Shown here piece after piece: positions 9,241 to 18,802 of a stretch of 64,000 bases of DNA. Source of the DNA: Mesostigma viride (taxonomy: Eukaryota; Streptophyta; Mesostigmatophyceae; Mesostigmatales; Mesostigmataceae); contig RPFO01000296.1 in assembly GCA_009746045.1 (NCBI GenBank), positions 2,639,677-2,703,676 of the forward strand, read 5' to 3'. A program made the translations under genes and the position numbers. Each line of letters begins with the position of its first letter. Position 1 is the first letter of the stretch. The notes beneath the pieces are model-generated. The model did no database searches and was not told the origin of the DNA. It worked only from the letters and a program-made list of their open reading frames with translations.

Positions 9241-10951
9241 AATCGTCACGGGTCCGTTATAATGGTCCCAGTCGAACTGGGACCATTTAAACGGACCGAG
9301 TTTGTGGCAGAACTGGGCGCCGCGCCACTTTGAATTTAACGGTCAACTCGACGGATCCTGAAAGCTGGCCACGTGGCCTATCCGCAGCACTTCTCAGACC
9401 GTCCATCGGACACTTGGCCAGGGTGCTACGCGCTTGCAAGTCCAGGGGGGTACCATGGTCGAACGAAGACGACGTGCATAAAAATAATTTTGTCGTGCAT
9501 GCAATATTCCGGCTATGGCGAAGCAAAAGATGATTGGGGCAGGAGCACGGATGATCAGATTGCGCTGCAATTTTGTGGAAATATTATTTATGTCATAAAC
9601 ATGCTGCATACCTAGCTGCGGAACAGATAGAAATGCGAATGTAGGCTTCGGAGCAATTTTTCCTTGCGGCAGCTCGTTAGGGCGGCCAGGCGATGAGCAT
9701 GCCAGGGCTACGTCATTAATCGCAGCGAAAGTCCATTTGTTTGCGCACTGATGCAATATATAAATTGTTTTTAGCATTTGTGGTTAGTGGCGTGTTGAAA
9801 AAAGCCGCGGTGGATACATCTACAATGTGGGGGTGCTGGCTCCCGCAAGCAAGGTAACGTCCGGTCTCCAGCTGGTACGTATTTGAGCGCTGGCGTCTTG
9901 TAAGAACCCAGTATATATAGTTTAACGTTTGTCACTTGTTCGTAGGCTTGTACTAGAAGGTTTGTAATCGTTTTTTTGTGGTTTGCTGCTTCTTTGCACA
10001 GGCTTGTCAATTGGTTGGTGTACGCCAATGTCGGGCAGATTTTAGCCCATATTCACTTCCGTTCAGCCAATATTAGCCTCATGGTGGTGAGAACACGGTC
10101 GGGGTCGTTCATGGATAAGATATATGTAATACCAAGGTGATTATCCCTCGCTCATGCAGGTCGAAAGTAGTGTTTCCATGGCAAGCTTTCTGCACCACTT
10201 CATGTCTTGCTAGCTTCTTGTTGTGTGCTCCTTGCAAGCTAGAAACATGACCCTGCTGGCATGGCAGCATGTCCAGCTTAAACCATTTGTTTTTCTCATC
10301 ATTGACAACACTTTAGGGGTGCTTTTTTATACCTTTGCTGCACTAGTAATCTCCACCTTGCTATGCCTCCTCCTTGCGACCGTCCGTGTGCGTATGGTTG
10401 ATTGCACAAGCTTTATACCCAATGCATAGAATGGCAGTAGCTCTGTATGCTGGGGCTGTGCATTTGGATGCATTTGTGGTTGTTTATGATGATGTTGGCC
10501 AGGTTGCCACAAAGAAACTATACGGTAGTGCTAGCGAAACACACCCTAAAAACTGGGGCCGTTATAACGGACTGAGTTATTTTGGGCATTTTGCTAGCTG
10601 TGGTAGGCAGCTCTCTGCCATTTCATGATGTGAGTGCATCTATGCCATGCCTGTGAGTATAGCAAACTACCTTTGAAGGGCCAAGCCCAACTGATTTGTA
10701 TAAATGGTTTATATTGCATGGTATAGGTCTCATACCCTTTTTTTTTGGTACCCCCTTGGGGGGCATGCTATTTATAGCACCCTTGGAGCATGGAAATGTG
10801 ACCAACAACATGACCCCATCAAAACTTGATATAAAAGCATGCTTGGATACAAGGGTGGGCCAGAAAATGTTATTGGGCTTGATACTAGCGTGTTTGCAAA
10901 GATAGGTCAACTCAGTCCGTTCTCGTGGTCCCAGTCAAGACGGTTTAAGGG
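9235..10951. mobile_element. Non-autonomous piggyBac-like element (TTAA target)
   Basis: The 1717-bp insert is flanked by TTAA (9231-9234 and 10952-10955). The ends are inverted: CCCTTAAATCGTC on the left and CCCTTAAACCGTC (reverse complement) on the right, 12 of 13 identical. CCC ends plus a TTAA duplication are the signature of piggyBac. Sub-terminal inverted copies of AACGGAC(C/T)GAGTT and GGTCCCAGT are also present, including a palindrome at 9263-9286. No transposase ORF is visible, so it would depend on a relative. Removing it with one TTAA rejoins RNase H to integrase in frame. Confidence 0.88.
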
Positions 10952-10956
10952 TTAAA

Positions 10957-12507
10957 CCTGTTCTGGATACCTCTGTAGCGATGCCTACCTCTGATCTTGA
11001 ACGCCTTATTAGTAGATTTACGGCCACTGAGCCGGAAGCATTAGCTGCCATTGCTGCACATCCCCAACAATTAGGCAAGCATCCTTGTAAATTTGTAGGT
11101 GGGTTTTTATATGTGCAGGTAGCAGATTCTCCCCCTCAATGGCGCCTGTATGTCCCTCCTATCTGTCGCTCCTCCTTGCTCTTTGAGTTGCATGACTTAG
11201 CTGCTCATCAGGGTGGTAAACGGGTACGGGACTTAGTAGCCCGCTCTTATTACTGGCCTTCCCTTTATAAGGATGTAGATGAGTATGTTAGAACTTGTCA
11301 ATCTTGCCAGGAGATGAAACCCAATAACGTAGGACAGATAGCAGAACCTAGGACCTTGCCTGACCCCATCATGCCGTGGGATTCTATCATGATGGATGTT
11401 GTAGGACCTTTTAGAAAGAATGATAGGGGCAATGCCCAAATCCTTGTGTTCATAGATCGTTTTACTCGTATGTGCCATCTTGTGCCGCGTCCTTTAGAAC
11501 TCACAGCACGTGATTGCGCACGCCTATACCTCAATAATGTATACAGATATCATGGTTTGAGTAGGCAGTTTATTAGTGATAAGGATAAGTTATTTACCTC
11601 AGATTTTTGGCAGCAGTTTTTCGCTGCCATCGGTACCAAGGTTACCTACGGTACTGCCTACCACTCCTCCTCCTCTCATTTAGTGGAGCGTCTTAATAGG
11701 GTAGTAGAAGAAGCGCTTAGGCACTATGTTAATGGCTCGGGTAGTGATTGGGAGGATTATTTATGTTTGGTAGAGTTCTCCCTCAACAATTGTCCCCAAG
11801 CTGCGCATGGATATACGCCCTTCTTCTTAGATACTGGTAGACAGCCTCTTACTCCTACCTCTCTCTTAGCTAGTCCTCTACGGGACAAGGATGATGTGTC
11901 CCGAGATACTGTAGAAGGTGTACAGTCCTTACTAGATAGAATGAAAACTGCTCATGACCACGCGATCGCAGGGTACCAAAAAGCTCAGTCTAAGTACCTT
12001 GCTAGGTTGCGTGCCTCCTTAGATAGAAGAGCACCTGAGATAGAAATAGGAGATCTAGTATTAGTAGAAGGCCCCCGTGTTGGCCGTTTTGCTCATAAGT
12101 TTGAAGCAGAACTTAAGGTCAAACTTAGGCCCGCCTTCTTAGGACCCTTCCGTGTTTTGTCTAGAGTAGGAAATTTCCTATATAAAGTCGATATCCCTAC
12201 CTCTTGGCAGACACATTCAAACACCTTCCATAGGAGCCAGCTAAAACTGTACCACCCTAGTACGTTCGCTGGTAGAGAGCTAGCGCCTGCCCCTTTAGAG
12301 CATAACCCTGACACTGGGGAAGTAGAAGACGAAGTAGAAAGCATCGTGGCCCATAGAGATGTCAAAAAGGGCCGCGGTACCCAGCGTCAGTACAAAGTGA
12401 AGTGGATGTATGCTCGCAGTGAAGTAGATAAGGTCTGGTATACGGAAAGCGAGCTAGATGGGTGTAGTCGCTTGCTGCAGGAATATAAAACCCTGCACAA
12501 GCTTTAG
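10957..12507 (+). CDS. Integrase with C-terminal chromodomain, element 1
   Basis: The first ATG inside is at 10981, but the frame joins RNase H upstream once the insert is removed. The HHCC zinc domain is visible (HDLAAH, then CQSCQ). The DDE core has D in MMDVVGPF, D in FISDKDKLF and E in SSSHLVERLNR, with exactly 35 residues between the second D and the E. The usual HPQTDGQTER is replaced by YHSSSSHLVER. The last 60 residues (VESIVAHRDVKKG...QYKVKWMYA...ESELDGCSRLLQEY) form a chromodomain-like fold, which in chromoviruses steers integration to marked chromatin. Confidence 0.92.
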   Translation, partial: PVLDTSVAMPTSDLERLISRFTATEPEALAAIAAHPQQLGKHPCKFVGGFLYVQVADSPPQWRLYVPPICRSSLLFELHDLAAHQGGKRVRDLVARSYYWPSLYKDVDEYVRTCQSCQEMKPNNVGQIAEPRTLPDPIMPWDSIMMDVVGPFRKNDRGNAQILVFIDRFTRMCHLVPRPLELTARDCARLYLNNVYRYHGLSRQFISDKDKLFTSDFWQQFFAAIGTKVTYGTAYHSSSSHLVERLNRVVEEALRHYVNGSGSDWEDYLCLVEFSLNNCPQAAHGYTPFFLDTGRQPLTPTSLLASPLRDKDDVSRDTVEGVQSLLDRMKTAHDHAIAGYQKAQSKYLARLRASLDRRAPEIEIGDLVLVEGPRVGRFAHKFEAELKVKLRPAFLGPFRVLSRVGNFLYKVDIPTSWQTHSNTFHRSQLKLYHPSTFAGRELAPAPLEHNPDTGEVEDEVESIVAHRDVKKGRGTQRQYKVKWMYARSEVDKVWYTESELDGCSRLLQEYKTLHKL

Positions 12508-12585
12508 CAGTAGACCTTCTCCTCTCTTATATTATGCCTGCTGTCGACGGGTGGTTGGTTGTCCCCCCCCCCCTCCGCAGCCGTC

Positions 12586-14903
12586 ATGTCAGAGCCTACC
12601 CCTCCGGCTGCTCAAGAGTTCGCTGCCGTCCCCGCCCCTACCGGACCCTGAGCTGTATTTCGAGGCCCTTCCGGGCCGCTGGGTGTCGCGGTCCAGTTAT
12701 CCGGATGGCGTTGTGCAGCCGGCCCTTCAGGCCCGACATGCGAGTTTAGTCAGGGCGGCCCTCTTTGGGGTCACGTGGTACGGTCCTTCCCCTGACGAGC
12801 CGCATCAGCTTGTTTTGCACGGGTTCGACGATACCGGGCACTGTTTGTTAGGGTGTGGTTCCCGCTGTCCAGCCTTGGGACAGATAGATGCGGTTCTCCA
12901 GTGCTCCCGTGTATTCTCCTACCTTTCTACCCCTGTGGGCCGCGCCTGCCTCCGGGAGGTGTTCCCCTGGCTTCCGGCTGAGGGTGAGGCTGAGTTAGAT
13001 GAGAACCCCTGCGACCTTTTGCGGGCCGTAGAATTCATGGAGAGAGCTGATCAGTCGATGGGATTAGCATTTGGTGGTCCTGCCCCTACGGGCGCCCCAT
13101 CCGAGGTACATTATACTCCAGATTATTCTGCCTCGAGCGCTGCGTCCGCCTCCTCGGCGTCTGCTCCTCCCTCTCCGGTCCCGTCGTCACCTCGGTCGAC
13201 CCGGTGTGTTGCAGTGGAGCCTACCCCTTCGGGTTTGCCTGATCCTCTGTCGGCGACGGTCTTGGCTATGCAGGCTCAGATCCAGTCCCTGACCACGGCA
13301 TTCGGGGCCTTCATGGCTGCCCAAGCGCAGACTCCGGCCACGCCAGGTGTGTCTGTGGTGGCTGCGCCCCCTACCCCTTCGGGTGTTTCGGCACCTGTGG
13401 TTTTGCCGTCGCCCACTACCCCTTCGGTAGCGGCGGCTCCGACACCTCCGGTTACCTCCGTGCCGGCGACCGACGTTTCTGCGCCGCGACGCGAGTCTTC
13501 TGCCCCTTCGGCTGTGCCCGCCGTCGCCTCCTCTGGGCCGCCCGCTGCACCTTCACCGCCAGTTTGGGGTTTCTTCAGCGACACGGGCGATCATCCCAGG
13601 CTTTGGGAGGGTGGTCCCCCGCAGAGGATTCCGGTGCCCGACTGGAGCTTGGATGGCAACCAATCTTATGCCGGACTGCCTGTCCCTACGGGTCCTATTT
13701 TCAATATGTGGCCTGAGGGTGCGCCGGCAACGGAGACCGACGCGCCCGCTGCGGTGGCGGGTCCGTCACGGCCCTCGCTGGCTTCGGGTCCGGCGCGACC
13801 TCCTGTTGTACCAGTGTCATCTGTGTCGGTGACGGCTCCCGTCCCTGCGTCGGCCCCCGCTTCGGTCCCTGCCCCTTCGGCCTCGCGGTCTTTGGCTGCG
13901 GTCGTTCGGTCCACCGGTCAGGATCCTCGCGCCACCCGCGCTGCCGATTCCCTCCGGGAGTTGTCCCAGGGTGATCGGGACAGGGCCCCTTCCGTGGTGC
14001 ATGCGACGCCGGAGTCGCGTGACACGCCCGTGCCTGGGTGTGGTATGTCTGCACTCGCCTGCCGTCAGTGTGACCTGCCGCGCGCCTCCGCCGAGGTGGC
14101 CATCACGCCCATGTCCTACGGGTTCTCCCAGGTGTGTCGGGCGCCGCGGGATCGTGGCCTCCCTGTCGAGACTGATCGGCCCCCTTTCGACATGGTTATT
14201 TTAGCTGATCCTGTGTTCCAGGGTGAGATCCTGGTTCGGCGCGTTCTGTACCGCTGGGCTAGGCGTCACAACGACTTGGACACCTACGGTGGGTTCCAGT
14301 GGGCTTACCCTCCGCCTCTGGGCATTATGGCTTCGGATGCCCTTACGGTCGAGTTTCCTGCGGTACCGGGTGCCACGTATAGCACTGTTCTCCAGCCCAT
14401 CTTAGAGTGGGATGCCCGTCGTCCAGCGCCCATCCCGGGCCAGGGGCTAGACTCCCGCGGCCACCCTCCTCCTCGGGCCAGCGACTACCTGGAGACATTC
14501 GGGTCGCGCCAGTGTGCTCGTCGGTGGCGCTCCTGAGAGGTTCGTCACATCCGTCCGGATGTGGCCGTCCAACGTGGAGCCCCTGGTGGACCTGTTTTTC
14601 CCGACGGGTTTGCGCCCGCGGATCCGGTACCATCGTCTCCTCCTGCGGGCCCTCTGTTTGATCGCGGTAGAGCCTTTCCTTCGCCTCTTTGCCTGTGGCT
14701 TCCTGGACTGGGCCCGTGGCCAGGTCGTTCTTACGCAGCATAGGTATTACTGGGCCTTTCTGGGCCTTTTTCCTGACGGAGTGTGGGCCGATGTTTTCCT
14801 CACTGTAGATAGGCATGACAATGTCGAGGATGTGGCCCACTACCAGGCCTACCTGGATGTCCTGCTGGCCTCCCGTGGTACCTACCAGACGGATGGCCAT
14901 TAG
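12586..14903 (+). CDS. Unknown ORF after integrase, element 1 (two frame changes)
   Basis: An ATG at 12586 opens a short frame that shifts near 12640 into a long one ending at 14536. A second shift near 14510 leads to a frame ending at 14903. The product would be about 770 aa. It has an N-terminal folded part (DPELYFEALPGRWVSRSSYP, with several Cys), a long Pro/Ala/Ser middle with recurring PTPSG/TPSG, and a C-terminal part with hydrophobic helices (LLLRALCLIAVEPFLRLFAC). I do not recognise it. Its place corresponds to env in some gypsy elements, but I see no clear signal peptide or fusion motif. The other gypsy body also has an ORF here. Confidence 0.6.
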
Positions 14904-15263
14904 ATAGAGGGCCTTAGGCCCGACCTGAGGGTGTTGTCCCTCCGGTATGTAGAGTCGCCCTCATATTCTGGCCAGTTGGTTGACTGTTCTTGGTCCTTGA
15001 CGCCGATGTGTTTACTCTGTGTGTCCTGCCCAGTGCCGTTCCCCCCCGGCCAGGACTCCGTTCCAGGCAGTTAGGGGAACCTCCCACCAGGCTTGGTGCT
15101 GGCTAACCCTATACACCACCCGGCGTGGTGGTGGAGACCGTGTGAACTATTGGTGTTTTGTATCTGGGATGGTCTATCGATTGTGTTGGTGTGTGTTGGG
15201 TGCATTAGGTTTTTCCTACCCCTTCGTTTCCTCCCAGTGCGTAGGGAGAGGGCTCCCTACCTT
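14904..15263 (+). other. 3' untranslated region of element 1
   Basis: 360 bp between the last ORF and the polypurine tract. No coding content was recognised. Confidence 0.5.
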
Positions 15264-15277
15264 TGTGGGGGGGGAGG
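15264..15277 (+). other. Polypurine tract of element 1
   Basis: TGTGGGGGGGGAGG directly abuts the TGTTACG start of the 3' LTR. This is the expected plus-strand primer site. Confidence 0.85.
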
Positions 15278-15853
15278 TGTTACGTCGCGTAACAATTCGT
15301 TGTAGTTACGGACGTAAATTAGGTCTTTTGCCTCAGTTGTCCCTAGGTTTACGTTTAGGCTCCTACCGGGACATTATTGTCTTCGTAACAGTACTGTGGT
15401 ACATTGGGTGCCGTTGGGCGCCGCGCCGCGTACTTTACTAGTGGTCCTGATCCTTTGGTAGAATGTAGTGGACCAGCGTGCATCAGTAGATGTAGTGGAC
15501 CAGCGTGCATCTGTAGGCGAGGGCCATGTCGGCCCGAGCGTGTTGGACCGTTGGTGACCATTTATGCGTGTTCTACCCCTTGTGTGTGCACTCGGCGTGT
15601 GTTAAATTAATTAACACATATAGGCTTGGGTCACGGCAGTGTAGTTGTGTTTCCTTCCTCTTTTCCTGGAGTAAACGGGTTTTGGTAAATGGTTGTATGG
15701 CGTATTATAGTAACACATACGTTAATGCATTGAGATCAGCTCCGTCACGTTCGTCTTTCGCCAGAGGTTTGAGTAGTAGAGGAGGCCTGACCAGTTTAGG
15801 TAGTATCAGGCCCATTAGAGGTAGAGGCGGAGGTAGATATCCGCGGCGTAACA
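15278..15853 (+). repeat. 3' LTR of element 1
   Basis: The 576-bp LTR has perfect terminal inverted heptamers TGTTACG/CGTAACA. It matches the 5' LTR over its full length except for 3 extra bases in GTAGTAGAGG, so the copy is young. It is followed by the target duplication CTCGG. Confidence 0.95.
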
Positions 15854-15858
15854 CTCGG

Positions 15859-16322
15859 CTCTGCACCACTACAAGGAATCGGCGCCACAAGCTAGGGAGG
15901 AAAGTCGGCTGCGCAACGCCAAGGTACGTTTTGTCAAGCAGTATGTGGTAGTAGCTTGCAGCCAACCGCTTTGCTCCGACTCTCTTACCTGCAACGCGTA
16001 GGATGTGCGCCCATCCTTGTTGTTTTGTTTGTGAATTTGTCGTTTCTGTGACGTATTGTGACTAGCGTCCTGGCTGCGAAAGCTGTGGGCGCTGGTAGGG
16101 TGGTTTCCGTGGCTAATTCGTCCTTGCGAAAAGGCGGGCAGTTATCACGGAGGCTACCCTCTTGTATGGAATTAGGGGCGCGAAGCTCCTGATTTCTGTG
16201 ATAGTGATTAGATTAGAGCCAGTTGGCATCCCACCCCTGTGACAGGTCACGCACTAGTCTAGAGGTAAAAAGGTTCCTTTCTCTTTTCTATCTCTGTCTG
16301 CTGGCAATAGACAACGTGTGTG
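15859..16322 (+). other. Gypsy leader, part 2
   Basis: This is the continuation of the leader begun at 138 after the element 1 insertion. No ORF was recognised; it runs up to the ATG at 16323. Confidence 0.5.
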
Positions 16323-16748
16323 ATGGCTAATAGTAATAATAGAAATAATATTAGATATAATAATGGAGCACTTGGGGGTTGGGATAGTGATGTATCTAGG
16401 CAACTTTACTATGCTGTGGCACATGATGGAGGCACAGGGAAAGTAGGTATTTTCTATAGCTGGGTAGACTGCAAGAACTATATAGTGGATAGGCATAAGG
16501 CTATCTTTAAGGGATTCAAGACAGCATGGGAAGCAGATAGGGTTATCCAGGAATACATGACACGTCCAGTAGGCTTGCACGTAGAGGCACCACCTCAGGA
16601 GATTAGGACTCGCCCAATGCCTAGGGGCCGTAGTTGTGCACCCAATAGTGCAACAGTAGAGAGCAGGACGGGGGACACACAGGCTGTCACCGTCACGTTC
16701 AGCCAACTCACTGTCAGCACCCCACCTAGGCAGCCACCTAGTTTCTAG
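16323..16748 (+). CDS. Second small ORF with RNase H1-type hybrid-binding domain
   Basis: The 141-aa protein contains LYYAVAHDGG, then GIFYSWVDCKNYIVDRH, then FKGFKTAWEADRVIQEY. This matches the same Y-Y...SW...FK.F...EA pattern as the ORF at 2410-2805. As there, a basic/Pro tail ends in a short hydrophobic segment (TVTFSQLTVS) and gag starts soon after (160 bp). The two proteins have clearly diverged while keeping the motif, which argues for selection. A hybrid- or dsRNA-binding role is inferred. Confidence 0.7.
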   Translation: MANSNNRNNIRYNNGALGGWDSDVSRQLYYAVAHDGGTGKVGIFYSWVDCKNYIVDRHKAIFKGFKTAWEADRVIQEYMTRPVGLHVEAPPQEIRTRPMPRGRSCAPNSATVESRTGDTQAVTVTFSQLTVSTPPRQPPSF

Positions 16749-16907
16749 AGGAGTAGAGTACTAATTATAGCTTACTATATAATAGCTACATTAGCAGAAT
16801 AACGTAGGGCAGTCGCTTGGTTGATTGCTTGTGGGCATGTGCATGGCATTTTCCTCCTTCTTCCTCTCTCCTTCCTTCCTTCTCTTGTGGATGTGGTACT
16901 GGTAAAC

Positions 16908-17741
16908 ATGCCGCGGGGTAAAAAGAAGGTACGCGGCACGACTAGGAGTCATTCCGAGGAGGGAGGTGCAGACTTGGATAGGCAGGGCAGCCCAGAGTAC
17001 CAAGTACAGGAGGTATCACAACAGGGCTCGTCCTACCAGCAAGGCAGTCCTGTAGGTCACCCAGGTGAGCTGGCTAGTACCTCTCTTGAGCCGCGAAGGC
17101 CACGAGGAGCGGATAGGATGGATAATAGGGAGGAATACCAGCCGCAGCGAATGCAGGCTGAGTATAACCAGCTGATGGAACGGGCAGGTGATGAGACCCG
17201 GCCCAGATCGAATCCCACGAGTGCAGCCCAGCACCAGTCAGTGCAGCCGCAGCAACGCCCGCCCGGGCAGCCGCAGCAGCACCCAGTGCAGTCCCCACAG
17301 CAGCATTCGGAACAGCAACAGCCGTTACCGCAGCAGTGGCAGCAGCAGCCAGTACAGCAGCAGCAGCCACCGCCGCCGCAGCAGCAACAGTGTCAGCAGC
17401 CGCAGCAGCTTCCGCCGTTGCAGCAGCAGCAGCAGCCGCTAAGCCAGCCGACCGGTTCGCAGATATTTGGTCCGCTTAGTCAGAACGCGACCTATTATCA
17501 CGCGCAACGTGCCCAACGATTACAACATCCCTGGGCGAGCGGTCGACGGGTTTCTTTTGGCAGTGACCTGCAGTCCAATGCGACATCGCTGTGGACCCAG
17601 GACGAGGCTAGGGTTCCACCGCCGGTATACGATGAGGCTAGGCCCGCGTCGTCCCATCCGGCGCGCAATGTCCCAGCAGCCGAACCTGCGCGGCCGAGCG
17701 TGTCGCATGGCACACAACGGTCTGAAAGTGCCAAAAAATAG
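16908..17741 (+). pseudogene. Gag N-terminal part, second gypsy body
   Basis: ATG at 16908 (MPRGKKKVRGTTRSHSEEGG) opens a 277-aa frame with a basic start, a Gln/Pro-rich stretch at about residues 100-190, and a segment (ASGRRVSFGSD) resembling the GRRRPS...VRFSDD part of gag in element 1. The frame ends at 17741 without any capsid region. It is read as the N-terminal third of a gag whose capsid part has been lost. Confidence 0.6.
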
Positions 17742-18204
17742 CCTTATTACTCCTGCACGACGCAATTATAGTCGAAACATGCTAGATCTTGGTAGGTAGC
17801 ATCTTCAGGACACTAGTAGAAGGATTGCAACTTTCCGGACCTACCGGACCTCAGCTGACCTACTTTTGGCATGTCTATTTTTAGCATTTTTCAGGATTTT
17901 AATACAAACAAATACCTTCTAATATGCAAATGAAGAGTTCTTGACCCCCGCGCCCGTGGCCGTTCGAGAAATTAGCGATATTGCAAACCGTAAACTTTCC
18001 GCCACGAAATGAGGTCATCAACTAATCTTCTGCGAAATTCAAGCATTTTTTCTAGCTGTTTACGTGCCATATATCGATTAATATTGCATAAAGGCATGCC
18101 GCCATGGCCACTTCCGCGAGGGTTGAGCGGTCCGGGCACACATTATACACCGTACGGACGGTACCGCGAATTTTTTGGCGCGGAAAATATTCGGCGCGCC
18201 ACGT
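17742..18204. other. Unassigned 460-bp segment between gag parts
   Basis: The AT-richer stretch has no ORF and no repeat partner that I can find in the window. It lies where the gag capsid should be. It could be an insertion, or the junction between a 5' fragment of one gypsy element and a 3' fragment of another. Confidence 0.4.
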
Positions 18205-18651
18205 CCCCTTAAGAAGCCCCTGAACCAGCTGAACGCGGTGATGGAGGAGCTCAGTGCCATGGAGCAGTCTAAAGGAGCCTGCTTCACGTGTGGCCAGCTA
18301 GGGCACTTTGCACGGGATTGCCCCAAGCGAGATCAGTTTCCAGTCGACACCAAGGGTCCTCAGGGGGTGCTTCCATTCACCAGACCATCCACCTTCCCTC
18401 CTGGGGTGAGCCAGAGCGACCACAGGGCACAGCCCGGGTTTAGACCCAACTTCCAGGCTTCGGGCAGGGGACCATTCCAGCCCAAGGGCTTCAGCAGACA
18501 AGACAGGCGTAGGATGGTCAACGCCCTGTGGCACCTCCTAGCAGAGGAGGAGGAGGGCGAAGGGGAGGCAGACGGCATAGAGGAGCAGCAGGTGCAGCCT
18601 TCAGCGGGGAGCTCGTCTTCAGATCACCCTCCTGAGCTGCCAAAAAACTAG
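18205..18651 (+). pseudogene. Gag C-terminal part with zinc knuckle, second gypsy body
   Basis: The frame reads KKPLNQLNAVMEELSAMEQS, then the CCHC knuckle CFTCGQLGHFARDC (about 18280-18321), and ends in an acidic tail. It corresponds to the nucleocapsid end of gag. The upstream capsid is absent. Confidence 0.75.
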
Positions 18652-18802
18652 TGGAGCCCCCAGGACTACGTCCAGCGGTGGAGTTAACTGGTTTGCCTGC
18701 TGTGCATGTCCGTCCTGTGAACAACTTGTCTGCCTCTGATTCTACCACCCCATTGGGCCCTCCTACCCCCAGTCAACTCTTGAAGTTCCAGGCTATAGGC
18801 TG

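Larger units (their letters stand above)
385..15853 (+). mobile_element. Ty3/gypsy chromovirus, element 1, near complete, with three nested insertions
   Basis: The two LTRs share TGTTACG...CGTAACA ends and are flanked by the perfect 5-bp duplication CTCGG (380-384, 15854-15858). Order: LTR, PBS, hybrid-binding-domain ORF, gag with zinc knuckle, protease, RT, RNase H, integrase, chromodomain, unknown 3' ORF, polypurine tract, LTR. The order PR-RT-RH-IN plus a C-terminal chromodomain places it among chromoviruses. Without its insertions the element is about 10.8 kb. The LTRs differ only by a 3-bp indel that I can see, so insertion was recent. Several frame changes in gag, PR-RT and the 3' ORF mean this copy is probably not autonomous, unless they are sequencing errors. 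Confidence 0.93.

Noticed and set aside
12586-14903. Element 1 3' ORF as a retroviral envelope
   Set aside because: No signal peptide, fusion peptide or typical single transmembrane anchor is visible; kept as unknown.
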